Below, in pieces: positions 1 to 6,663 of a stretch of DNA of 11,985 nt. The stretch spans positions 1 to 11,985 of the forward strand of contig JAYPHU010000054.1 of assembly GCA_038127535.1 (NCBI GenBank), written 5' to 3'. The notes under the pieces were generated by a model that saw only the letters and a program-made list of their open reading frames with translations, was not told where the DNA came from and did not search any database. Made by a program: the position numbers and the translations under genes. The stretch comes from JAYPHU01 sp038127535. Lineage in GTDB: Bacteria > Pseudomonadota > Alphaproteobacteria > Rhodospirillales > UBA2165. The first letter of the stretch is position 1, and each line of letters begins with the position of its first letter.

Positions 1-10
1 AACGAAAAAG

Positions 11-86
<76 letters not shown>

Positions 87-130
87 ATATCGGCCCGGCT
101 GGATAAAACGCCGGGCGGCAAAGGTGCGGG

Positions 131-159
131 ATAATGTGTCGGGACCCCGACTCTGTCAA
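131..159 (-). promoter_or_regulatory. Sigma-70-type promoter of tRNA-Ala
   Basis: On the minus strand there is a perfect -35 box TTGACA (159-154), a 17-nt spacer and a -10 box CATTAT (136-131). Transcription would start near 124, about 38 nt before the tRNA. The bases after the -10 box are G+C-rich (CCCGCACC), the discriminator type associated with stringent control of stable RNA genes; that regulatory reading is inference. The leader contains a 7-bp hairpin (93-99 with 110-116). Confidence 0.7.
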
Positions 160-257
160 GTGGGGACTGCGCCGGGCCGGGTCTCATGAAACTTGCCAGA
201 ATATCGCTATGACTTTAGTGTCTGGACACGATCAGCAATCAGTATAAATAGGGTTCC

Positions 258-542
258 ATGCAGTCCTTATTGATCCTCATCGACAACATCCTGAACCTCT
301 ATGTTTGGTGCATCATCATCTCGGCGATCCTGAGCTGGCTGGTGGCGTTCAATGTGGTGAACACCTCCAACCGGTTTGTCTACATGGTCGGGGATTTTCT
401 CTACCGGATCACTGAACCGGTGCTTCGGCCATTCCGGAAATTCATCCCGAACCTGGGCGGAATAGATGTTTCGCCAATCATCGTGATCCTGCTGATCTTT
501 TTCATCCGCAATCTGATGCGGGAATACGGCGGGCACCTTTAA
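258..542 (+). CDS. YggT family inner-membrane protein
   Basis: A 94-residue protein of the YggT family (PF02325) and of usual length. Two hydrophobic segments (about residues 4-32 and 70-86) bracket the family signature EPVLRPFRKFIPNLGGID at 53-70, followed by VSPIIVILLI. YggT proteins are small integral membrane proteins linked to osmotic tolerance and to cell-envelope or division functions; the biochemical role is unsettled. The ATG is preceded by a modest Shine-Dalgarno sequence (AGGG at 249-252). folD follows 51 bp downstream on the same strand, a common alphaproteobacterial arrangement. The DUF167 gene that often sits between the two is absent here. Confidence 0.93.
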   Translation: MQSLLILIDNILNLYVWCIIISAILSWLVAFNVVNTSNRFVYMVGDFLYRITEPVLRPFRKFIPNLGGIDVSPIIVILLIFFIRNLMREYGGHL

Positions 543-593
543 GCCGAGGCCGGACAAGAAACTCATCACTGTCATTTAACGGGGGAACATCCG

Positions 594-1487
594 ATGGCAG
601 AAGCCGCACGCATTGACGGAAAAGCCTTTGCCGAGAAACTGCGCAACAGCGTTGCTGATCAGGTCCGAGAACTAAAAGACACCCACAATCTCACGCCGGG
701 CCTGGCCGTGGTGCTGGTCGGCGAGGACCCGGCCAGTGAAATCTATGTCCGCAACAAGGGCAAGATGACCGTGGAGGCCGGCATGAAAAGCCTGGAACAC
801 AAACTGCCGGCGGAAACCACCCAGAAACAACTTCTGACACTCATCGAAGGCCTGAACGGTGACGACGCCGTCAACGGCATCCTGGTGCAATTGCCCCTGC
901 CCGATCACATTGATGAACAGGCCGTGCTGGCCAAAATCGACCCGATGAAAGATGTGGACGGGTTCCACGTGATCAATGCGGGCAAACTGGCCACCGGTGC
1001 GGACGGGCTGGTGCCGTGCACGCCCCTGGGCTGCGTCATGCTGATCAAGGATCAGATGGGCGACGATCTGTCCGGCAAGCGCGCCGTGGTCGTCGGCCGC
1101 TCCAATATCGTCGGCAAGCCCATGGCGGCGCTGCTGCTGCGGGAAAACTGCACGGTCACCATCGCACACTCGCGCACCCAGGACTTAGAAGAGGAATGCC
1201 GCCGCGCCGATATTCTGGTCGCCGCCGTCGGCCGGTCGCAAATGGTCAAAGGCAGCTGGATCAAGGTCGGCGCCGTGGTCATCGACGTCGGCATGAACCG
1301 CCTGCCCCCGGATGAAGACGGTAAATCTAAACTCTGCGGCGACGTGGATTACGACGACGCCCTCAAAGTGGCGTCCGCTGTCACCCCGGTGCCCGGCGGC
1401 GTCGGTCCGATGACCATCGCATGCCTGTTGCAGAACACGGTCACCGCCGCCTGCGCCCAGCACGCAATCGACGTGCCGGACGTTTAA
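594..1487 (+). CDS. folD: Bifunctional methylenetetrahydrofolate dehydrogenase / methenyltetrahydrofolate cyclohydrolase
   Basis: A 297-residue cytosolic enzyme of normal FolD length. It interconverts 5,10-methylene-THF, 5,10-methenyl-THF and 10-formyl-THF with NADP(H), feeding purine and formyl-Met synthesis. Visible signatures are the catalytic Tyr51 and Lys55 (YVRNK), LVQLPLPDHID at about 96-106, KDVDGFH at 118-124, the Rossmann-type nucleotide-binding motif VVGRSNIVGKPMA at 165-177, and the C-terminal TPVPGGVGPMT. The ATG has a purine-rich Shine-Dalgarno run (GGGGGAA) a few bases upstream. It probably shares a transcript with yggT. All expected catalytic residues are present, so it should be functional. 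Confidence 0.97.
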   Translation: MAEAARIDGKAFAEKLRNSVADQVRELKDTHNLTPGLAVVLVGEDPASEIYVRNKGKMTVEAGMKSLEHKLPAETTQKQLLTLIEGLNGDDAVNGILVQLPLPDHIDEQAVLAKIDPMKDVDGFHVINAGKLATGADGLVPCTPLGCVMLIKDQMGDDLSGKRAVVVGRSNIVGKPMAALLLRENCTVTIAHSRTQDLEEECRRADILVAAVGRSQMVKGSWIKVGAVVIDVGMNRLPPDEDGKSKLCGDVDYDDALKVASAVTPVPGGVGPMTIACLLQNTVTAACAQHAIDVPDV

Positions 1488-1523
1488 GCCGGCCAGGGTC
1501 CCTCAATCGGAGGCATATTTCAT

Positions 1524-2144
1524 TTGATCCTGGCGTCCGTTGCCTTTGTGGGCGGGCGTTTGGTCCTCTCCGCAAGACCGATCCGCGATCCGATCGTGGC
1601 GAGGCTCGTTGAAAGGCCGGTTCTGGGGCTGTATTCGCTGGCTATGGCAGCGGCGCTGGCGCGGATGATCCTGGCGTTCAATGCCGCGCCGTATTACGAG
1701 GTCTGGTTCGCATCCACCAGCGTCAGGCATCTCTCCCTGTCTCTCATGCTCCCCGTCTGTATATTTCTGATGGCGTCCCTGACGCCCAAGAGCCCGACCT
1801 TTGCCACCGCTCATCCCCCGGCCGTCTCGGGTGGACCGAGGGGCATCTTCCGCATCACCCGGCATCTCATGATGCGGGGAATCGGCGTCTGGGCGCTGTT
1901 AGGTCCGATCCTGATCGACAAGCGGCGCGCCAGGCTGTTGGGCGCGGACCGGGACGCCTTCGCGACGTAGACCTCTTACATCCCCTTCGCCGCCATCCTG
2001 GCCAAACGCACACCGGCCAATTCGCGGGAGATCGGCTGGTTCCGGGTCCTGGCCGGGGCCGGTCTCTATCTGGTGCTTTTGCTTTTGCAGGAAAGCCTGT
2101 TCGGTGTCGCGTCCATGAGCTGGGTGTCGGGACTTTTCGGTTAA
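1524..2144 (+). pseudogene. NnrU-family membrane protein gene, broken
   Basis: The reading frame starts at TTG 1524, after a good Shine-Dalgarno sequence (GGAGG, 1509-1513), and reaches a TAG at 1968-1970. The same frame then stays open to TAA at 2142-2144, and the second part reads as the normal NnrU C-terminus (TSYIPFAAILAKRT, then REIGWFRVLAGAGLYLVLLL). Two lesions are apparent. One is the in-frame stop between FAT and TSYIPF, where the family usually has an Arg-type residue. The other is a missing stretch of roughly 25 residues after GVWAL, where NnrU proteins normally carry the HLLANGD-containing segment; this gap is inferred from family memory and keeps the frame. NnrU proteins (PF07298) are multi-helix membrane proteins associated with nitrite/nitric-oxide metabolism and are widespread in Alphaproteobacteria. 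A truncated 148-residue product could still be made but would lack the last helices. Confidence 0.75.
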
Positions 2145-2153
2145 GCCCTTACA

Positions 2154-2753
2154 CTAAAAACTGAACTTTCTCTCGATATAGGCCATCAAGTCGGCGACGC
2201 TGTCGTCCACAGATTGGGTGGCCGTATCGAGCGCGAATTCCGGTGTGGCCGGCGCTTCGTAAGGCGCGGAGACACCCGTAAACTCCTCGATCTCGCCCGC
2301 GCGGGCCCGGGCGTAGTGGCCCTTGGGATCCCGGTCCTCGCAGACCGCCACGTTGGCGGCGATATGGATTTCGTGGAACTTTTTGCCGGAGGCTTTGCGC
2401 GCCAGTTCCCGGTCAGCCCGGTACGGTGAGATAAACGCCGTGATCACCAGGAAGCCGGCATCGGCAAACAACGCCGCCATCTCCCCGATGCGGCGAATAT
2501 TCTCCGTCCGGTCTTCCGGCGAGAACCCCAGATCGGCGCTGAGACCTTGGCGGACATTATCCCCGTCCAGCACATAGACCTGCCAGCCCTTTTCGAACAG
2601 TTTCTGTTCCACTTCGATGGCGAGGGTCGATTTGCCGGAACCGGGCAGGCCGGTGAACCACAGAACCCCGCTCTGATGATTGTTAGCGGCGACCCGCTGG
2701 TCAATGGAAACCCGGTGTTTAACGGTGACAAGGTTGGCGGTTTTGGCGGGCAT
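2154..2753 (-). CDS. cysC: Adenylylsulfate (APS) kinase
   Basis: A 199-residue stand-alone APS kinase, the usual CysC length. It phosphorylates adenosine 5'-phosphosulfate with ATP to give PAPS in the cytosol. Motifs seen are the P-loop GLPGSGKS (35-42), DGDNVR (63-68), RTENIRRIGE (82-91), FISPYRADRE with the conserved Ser109 (107-116), and DPKGHYARARAGEI...FTG (142-160) with the following APYE. No sulfate adenylyltransferase (CysD/CysN) is fused or adjacent, so APS must come from elsewhere. It lies 69 bp downstream of a sulfotransferase gene on the same strand, probably in one operon, so its PAPS likely supplies that enzyme. The region before the ATG lacks a strong Shine-Dalgarno sequence. 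The last codons face the tail of the broken NnrU gene across a 9-bp gap. Confidence 0.95.
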   Translation of the reverse strand: MPAKTANLVTVKHRVSIDQRVAANNHQSGVLWFTGLPGSGKSTLAIEVEQKLFEKGWQVYVLDGDNVRQGLSADLGFSPEDRTENIRRIGEMAALFADAGFLVITAFISPYRADRELARKASGKKFHEIHIAANVAVCEDRDPKGHYARARAGEIEEFTGVSAPYEAPATPEFALDTATQSVDDSVADLMAYIERKFSF

Positions 2754-2822
2754 GGAAATCGTCCGATGAAGGGCTAAGCGGTTGTTGTTAAAGGGTTACG
2801 GAACACCCGGCAAGACACCGGC

Positions 2823-3755
2823 CTACAGAAACCGGCCGGTCTTCAGCCAATGGGCGCATTCCTCACCGAGTTCCTTCAGCGCCAGGTCCTCGTACTTCCG
2901 GCTCTCTTCTTCGGACAGCATATCCCGCCAGCGGCCGTTGACACCCTTAAAGACGAACGTCTCCGCGCCGCCATCCCAGAACGCGCCGCCCAGGGGCACA
3001 CTCGGCGTCGCATTGACCTTCATATAGTCAAAGCTGCAATGCTCCAGGATCTCAGGCCATTTGGCCTCGTCGATGGGAATCCCAAGGAAGCCGGCGATAT
3101 CCCGGATTTCGCCCGGCATGTCATCCTTCAGCGCCGAGAAATGAATCAGTTTGACGTTCGGCAGATGCTGGATATCCCACCAGGACCGGATGTTCTCCCA
3201 AAACGACCAGAATGGATAGCCGTCCTTATCCAGCCAGTCGTGGTAATACTGAATGATGTCATCCACCGGCCGGCCGATGGGCGGGCCGACCCGCCCCGGC
3301 GTGTCATTGAGCGCCGCGTACCACGCCTCATTGGCGTTTACGTGATGGTTATACATGCTCCACACCACGTCCCTGCCGTCCCGGGCAATGTAGATGTACT
3401 TGGCCTGGGGCGAGAACACGAGCGCGTCCACCGGCAAATGAGTCTTTAAAAAGCGCCGGTGTGTCTGCGCCTCCACCTCGGGCAGCTTGATCTCCTTCGG
3501 CGGCACCCGAAGATCAAGCCACGGCGAAATGTCGGCGACCTGCAAACCTTCTGCGCCATTGAAAATAAGCTGGCTAACGATCTGCTGCACCCAGGTGGTC
3601 CCCGACTTGGCCCAGGTGCCGATGATGATGTCATCTGCCCGGAACTTGAAGTCGTTCCAGAACGTGGAATCCATGTGATTGTTCTGCATTTCCCGTGTTT
3701 TCACGGGCCATTGGATATCGTCCGCCATGTGATCCGCTCGCCCCTCTGGTTCCAT
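2823..3755 (-). CDS. PAPS-dependent sulfotransferase (sulfotransferase family 1)
   Basis: A soluble sulfotransferase (PF00685) of up to 310 residues. It would transfer sulfate from PAPS to a hydroxyl or amine acceptor; the acceptor cannot be told from sequence. The 5'-phosphosulfate loop is TWAKSGTTW (47-55). KTHLP (104-108) carries the expected catalytic His106. The 3'-phosphate-binding region is RDGRDVVWSMYNH (125-137). The C-terminal PAPS motif appears as FKGVNGRWRD, with Phe where many SULT proteins have Arg in RKG. Two starts are possible: ATG at 3755, or Met10 (ATG 3728), which trims a charged extension and is similar in quality. It is followed by cysC. It is divergent from lepA, and an inverted repeat (3795-3813) sits in the gap. 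Confidence 0.92.
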   Translation of the reverse strand: MEPEGRADHMADDIQWPVKTREMQNNHMDSTFWNDFKFRADDIIIGTWAKSGTTWVQQIVSQLIFNGAEGLQVADISPWLDLRVPPKEIKLPEVEAQTHRRFLKTHLPVDALVFSPQAKYIYIARDGRDVVWSMYNHHVNANEAWYAALNDTPGRVGPPIGRPVDDIIQYYHDWLDKDGYPFWSFWENIRSWWDIQHLPNVKLIHFSALKDDMPGEIRDIAGFLGIPIDEAKWPEILEHCSFDYMKVNATPSVPLGGAFWDGGAETFVFKGVNGRWRDMLSEEESRKYEDLALKELGEECAHWLKTGRFL

Positions 3756-3794
3756 GCCTCTGTTGTTATATTTGATTGCCCAAAGGCTACCTGA

Positions 3795-3813
3795 TTTACC
3801 GAACGGCGGTAAA
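3795..3813. promoter_or_regulatory. Operator-like inverted repeat upstream of the sulfotransferase gene
   Basis: A perfect 7-bp dyad, TTTACCG and CGGTAAA separated by 5 bp, in the 161-bp gap between the divergent sulfotransferase and lepA genes. ACCG...CGGT half-sites of this kind are typical of TetR-family repressor operators, but no regulator gene is in the window. It could control the sulfotransferase-cysC unit. Assignment as an operator is inference. Confidence 0.4.
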
Positions 3814-3916
3814 CAATTATTCCTCGCGGGCCCATGATCCAGTTCTGGAATTCATCCGCCGCGGATGATAGACAGCACGGCTTAACACCACCGATATTGC
3901 GGCTTTCAGACCATTT

Positions 3917-5719
3917 ATGACCGACCTCGCCCAGAAACGTAATTTCGCGATCATCGCCCATATCGATCACGGCAAGTCCACCTTGGCGGACCGGATGATC
4001 GAGGTGTGCGGCGGGCTGACCAACCGCGAAATGAAGGAACAGGTTCTCGATTCCATGGATATCGAGCGGGAACGGGGCATTACCATCAAGGCCCAGACCG
4101 TCCGGCTCAATTTCAAGTCCAAGGACGGCAATACCTACGAGCTGAACCTTATGGACACGCCGGGCCATGTGGATTTCTCCTACGAGGTCAGCCGCTCTTT
4201 GGCCGCGTGCGAGGGCTCTCTCCTGGTTGTCGATGCGACCCAGGGCGTCGAGGCGCAGACCCTGGCCAACGCCTATCTCGCCATCGACGCCAACCACGAG
4301 ATCGTTCCGGTGCTGAACAAGATCGACCTGCCGGCGGCCGAGCCGAACCGCATCAAGGCGCAGATCGAAGAGGTGGTCGGGCTTGATACGTCCGACGCCG
4401 TTGAAATTTCCGCCAAGACAGGCATGGGCGTGCCCGATGTGCTCGAGGCACTGGTCAAACGCCTACCACCACCCCAAGGGGATCCTTCCGCGCCCTTGAA
4501 AGCGCTGCTGGTGGATTCCTGGTATGACCCCTATCTGGGCGTGATGATCCTGATCCGGGTTTACGACGGGGAACTCCGGAAAGGCATGAAGGTCAAATTC
4601 ATGTCGTCGGGTGCCGCCTACCAGATCGACCAGGTGGGCATTTTCAAGCCCAAGATCACGCAGGTGGATGCACTGACCCCCGGCGATCTCGGCTACATCA
4701 CCGCGTCGATCAAAACCGTAGCCGAAACCCCGGTCGGCGACACCATCACCGAGGAGAAACGCCCGGCTTCCGAACCTTTGGCCGGCTTCAAACCGTCCGT
4801 GCCGGTTGTATTTTCCAGCCTCTTCCCCACCGACAATGCGGAGTTCGAGGATTTGCGGGACAGTCTTGCCAAGCTTCGCCTGAACGATGCGAGCTTTCAG
4901 TACGAGCCGGAAACCTCTGCCGCGCTGGGCTTCGGCTTCCGGTGCGGTTTTTTGGGCCTGCTACACCTCGAGATCATCCAGGAGCGGCTGGAGCGGGAAT
5001 TTGATCTGGACCTGATCACCACCGCGCCGAGCGTTGTTTATAAAATCCACCTTTCCAACGGCGAGGAAATGGAATTGCACAATCCGGCCGACATGCCGGA
5101 ACCGACCGAGATCGATTTTGTGGAGGAGCCCTGGATCCGCGCCACCATCCTGGTGCCGGACGAACATCTGGGCGGCGTACTATCCCTCTGCACGGAGCGG
5201 CGCGGCGAACAGATCGAACTGACCTATGCCGGCAGCCGGGCCATGGTGGTCTATCGACTGCCCTTGAACGAAGTGGTGTTCGATTTCTATGACCGACTGA
5301 AGTCCACCACCCGCGGCTATGCCAGTTTCGACTATCAAATGGACGGCTATCGCGAATCACAGTTGGTCAAAGTGTCGATCCTGGTCAATGCGGAACCGGT
5401 CGACGCCCTGGCCTTCATCGCCCACCGGTCACAGGCGGAGACCAGGGGCCGGGCGATCTGCGAACGGCTCAAGGATTTGATCCCGCGCCAGCTCTTCAAA
5501 ATTGCCGTGCAGGCCGCCATCGGGGGTAAGATCATCGCGCGGGAAACCATCAGCGCGCTCCGCAAGGACGTGACCGCCAAGTGCTACGGCGGCGACATTA
5601 CCCGGAAACGCAAGCTGTTGGAAAAGCAGAAGAAGGGCAAGAAGCGCATGCGCCAGTTCGGCCAGGTTGAAATTCCGCAATCCGCCTTCCTGGCGGCGCT
5701 TCGCATGGGCGACGACTAG
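3917..5719 (+). CDS. lepA: Elongation factor 4 (ribosome back-translocase LepA)
   Basis: A 600-residue translational GTPase with the full LepA length and order. The G domain has G1 AHIDHGKS (14-21), G3 DTPGHVDF (80-87) and G4 NKID (134-137). EF-G-like domains II, III and V follow, with the LepA-typical GFRCGFLGLLHLEI. The C-terminal LepA-specific domain ends with KKGKKRMRQFGQVEIPQSAF and a short tail. It binds ribosomes and promotes back-translocation, and affects assembly and elongation under stress. No clear Shine-Dalgarno sequence precedes the ATG. Its stop TAG overlaps, tail to tail, the stop of the next minus-strand gene: both use one CTAG at 5716-5719. Confidence 0.98.
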   Translation: MTDLAQKRNFAIIAHIDHGKSTLADRMIEVCGGLTNREMKEQVLDSMDIERERGITIKAQTVRLNFKSKDGNTYELNLMDTPGHVDFSYEVSRSLAACEGSLLVVDATQGVEAQTLANAYLAIDANHEIVPVLNKIDLPAAEPNRIKAQIEEVVGLDTSDAVEISAKTGMGVPDVLEALVKRLPPPQGDPSAPLKALLVDSWYDPYLGVMILIRVYDGELRKGMKVKFMSSGAAYQIDQVGIFKPKITQVDALTPGDLGYITASIKTVAETPVGDTITEEKRPASEPLAGFKPSVPVVFSSLFPTDNAEFEDLRDSLAKLRLNDASFQYEPETSAALGFGFRCGFLGLLHLEIIQERLEREFDLDLITTAPSVVYKIHLSNGEEMELHNPADMPEPTEIDFVEEPWIRATILVPDEHLGGVLSLCTERRGEQIELTYAGSRAMVVYRLPLNEVVFDFYDRLKSTTRGYASFDYQMDGYRESQLVKVSILVNAEPVDALAFIAHRSQAETRGRAICERLKDLIPRQLFKIAVQAAIGGKIIARETISALRKDVTAKCYGGDITRKRKLLEKQKKGKKRMRQFGQVEIPQSAFLAALRMGDD

Positions 5720-6303
5720 TCTTCTTTTTTCGGTGTATCCGGGCTCTCCGGCGGCGTGATCTGATGGGCCACGATCAGGTTAAATGGCTGCGACGTGTCG
5801 GGCACGTTCTCCTCCCCATGTTGCAGCACCCGGGCGACAAACAGATCATCCATGTCCGAATCCACCTGTGTCAGATCGGTCGGGTCAAAATCCCCCATGT
5901 CCTTATATTTTGACGGCCCACCGTCCCCGTAGAGCTCTGCTTCCTCATCCGCTGCCGCCTGGATATCGTCATAGGTGGTGTACGGCAGATCTTCCTCGTC
6001 ACCATCTTCAAGGACCGGCCGTTCCCGGTAGCGCCAGGCCAGCGCCAAGCCCGGTGCGCCGGCCAGGAACCAGCCGGGCAACGCCATGACGGTCAGCAAC
6101 GCCTGATCCCAAAGCGCCGGGTGCAAGCCTCCCCGCACCGCGCCGGCCAGTTCAACGAAAAACGCCGGCACCAGGATCTCCATGACCCTGGCGATGCCCA
6201 TGATGCCGTATTCTCCTGTGATGGCGTGTGCGGCGGTTTCCGCGGCTGCTAGAAAAAAGGCGGCGACCAGGAGGAACCAGCCGGATGCTTTCCCTATCTG
6301 CAT
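5716..6303 (-). CDS. Conserved hypothetical membrane protein with acidic cytosolic tail
   Basis: About 195 residues from the chosen ATG at 6303. Two hydrophobic helices are seen at about residues 7-27 (GWFLLVAAFFLAAAETA) and 65-90 (LWDQALLTVMALPGWFLAG). A long acidic, low-complexity tail (EDGDEEDLPYTTYDD onward) ends in PPESPDTPKKED. The N-terminal half resembles a small protein common in Rhodospirillales, where a GWxLLxAA helix is followed by HPALWDPxLxxxLxxPxW; no function is established. The frame is open upstream to a TTG at 6369, which would add 22 residues of weak character. The ATG at 6303 is preferred because it begins directly before the first helix, although no clear ribosome-binding site precedes it. 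Confidence 0.72.
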   Translation of the reverse strand: MQIGKASGWFLLVAAFFLAAAETAAHAITGEYGIMGIARVMEILVPAFFVELAGAVRGGLHPALWDQALLTVMALPGWFLAGAPGLALAWRYRERPVLEDGDEEDLPYTTYDDIQAAADEEAELYGDGGPSKYKDMGDFDPTDLTQVDSDMDDLFVARVLQHGEENVPDTSQPFNLIVAHQITPPESPDTPKKED

Positions 6304-6396
6304 CTGCGTATCATACCAGCAGCCGGCCCTCATACCTACTGGGAAAATCACGGATGACGAAATTTTCAACCCCGCCGGCGAGCCACGTCAAAATCG

Positions 6397-6424
6397 TTGC
6401 GGAGCCGGGGCGGGTCGGTTAATT
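6397..6424 (+). promoter_or_regulatory. Possible weak promoter of tRNA-Ser
   Basis: TTGCGG (6397-6402) and TTAATT (6419-6424) are separated by 16 nt, with a G+C-rich discriminator downstream. The match to consensus is weak, but the distance to the tRNA (about 38 nt from the predicted start site) mirrors that of the tRNA-Ala promoter in this window. Confidence 0.3.
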
Positions 6425-6468
6425 TGCCCGCCCATTGCGGCGTCACGGCTTGTGAGCGCCCGTGTGAC

Positions 6469-6558
6469 GGAGGGGTGGCCGAGCGGCTGAAGGCGCACGC
6501 TTGGAAAGCGTGTATACGTAAACGCGTATCGAGGGTTCGAATCCCTCTCCCTCCGCCA
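6469..6558 (+). tRNA. tRNA-Ser(GGA)
   Basis: A 90-nt class II tRNA. The acceptor stem GGAGGGG pairs with TCCCTCC (one G-T). The anticodon loop TTGGAAA gives GGA, reading UCC/UCU serine codons. A long variable arm (GTATACGT-AAACGCGTATC region) follows, then the T arm GAGGG-TTCGAAT-CCCTC, discriminator G and encoded CCA. Its last 17 nt, from the final T-loop base to CCA, form the outer end of the 112-bp inverted repeat around the integrase, so the gene is the attachment site of the island. It is intact. Confidence 0.97.
6542..6558 (+). other. Attachment core (attL) in the 3' end of tRNA-Ser
   Basis: The 17 bp from T-loop to CCA are the only part of the tRNA shared with the distal repeat arm. 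This segment is one of the usual identity blocks left by tRNA-targeting tyrosine recombinases. Naming it attL rests on the adjacent integrase and the composition switch. Confidence 0.65.
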
Positions 6559-6633
6559 TTAACTCTAGTCATTCTTAAGTCCACTTTAGTTACAAGAGCT
6601 TAGCTAAAGTCCAACTGATGTCCTCAGACCGTT

Positions 6634-6652
6634 GTGTCACAGATTGTTACAC
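6634..6652. promoter_or_regulatory. 19-bp dyad at the integrase leader
   Basis: GTGTCACAGATTGTTACAC fits the dyad GTGTNACANNNTGTNACAC, with seven paired bases in each half. It ends one base before the Shine-Dalgarno sequence of the integrase (GGGAG, 6653-6657). Protein bound here would block transcription or translation of the integrase, so it may be an operator or an integrase-binding site used for autoregulation. An inverted identical copy is at 7941-7959, and a related dyad with the same TGTAACAnTCTGTG core lies at 8134-8158. Confidence 0.5.
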
Positions 6653-6663
6653 GGGAGTGCATC

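Larger units (their letters stand above)
6542..6653 (+). repeat. Left arm of perfect 112-bp inverted repeat
   Basis: Base by base this is identical to the reverse complement of 7940-8051 (112 of 112). It starts at the last T-loop base of tRNA-Ser and ends 10 bp before the integrase ATG, touching the first G of its Shine-Dalgarno sequence. It therefore contains the attachment core, the integrase leader and a 19-bp dyad just upstream of the ribosome-binding site. It also holds internal inverted words ACTTTAG (6583-6589) and CTAAAGT (6604-6610), which could be recombinase-binding sites (inference). Confidence 0.98.

Noticed and set aside
243..248. TATAAA as the -10 box of yggT
   Set aside because: It lies only about 10 bases before the ATG, overlaps the ribosome-binding region and has no matching -35 box.
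543..593. Missing DUF167 gene between yggT and folD
   Set aside because: The gap is only 51 bp with no remnant; absence of this gene is a normal variation and not evidence of a deletion.
672..1169. Long open frame antisense to folD
   Set aside because: It is a shadow of the G+C-rich folD codons; the sense strand has all FolD motifs.
6559..6633. Search for a promoter of the integrase inside the left arm
   Set aside because: Weak -35-like TTACAA is present but no -10 box at a proper distance, so no promoter is claimed.
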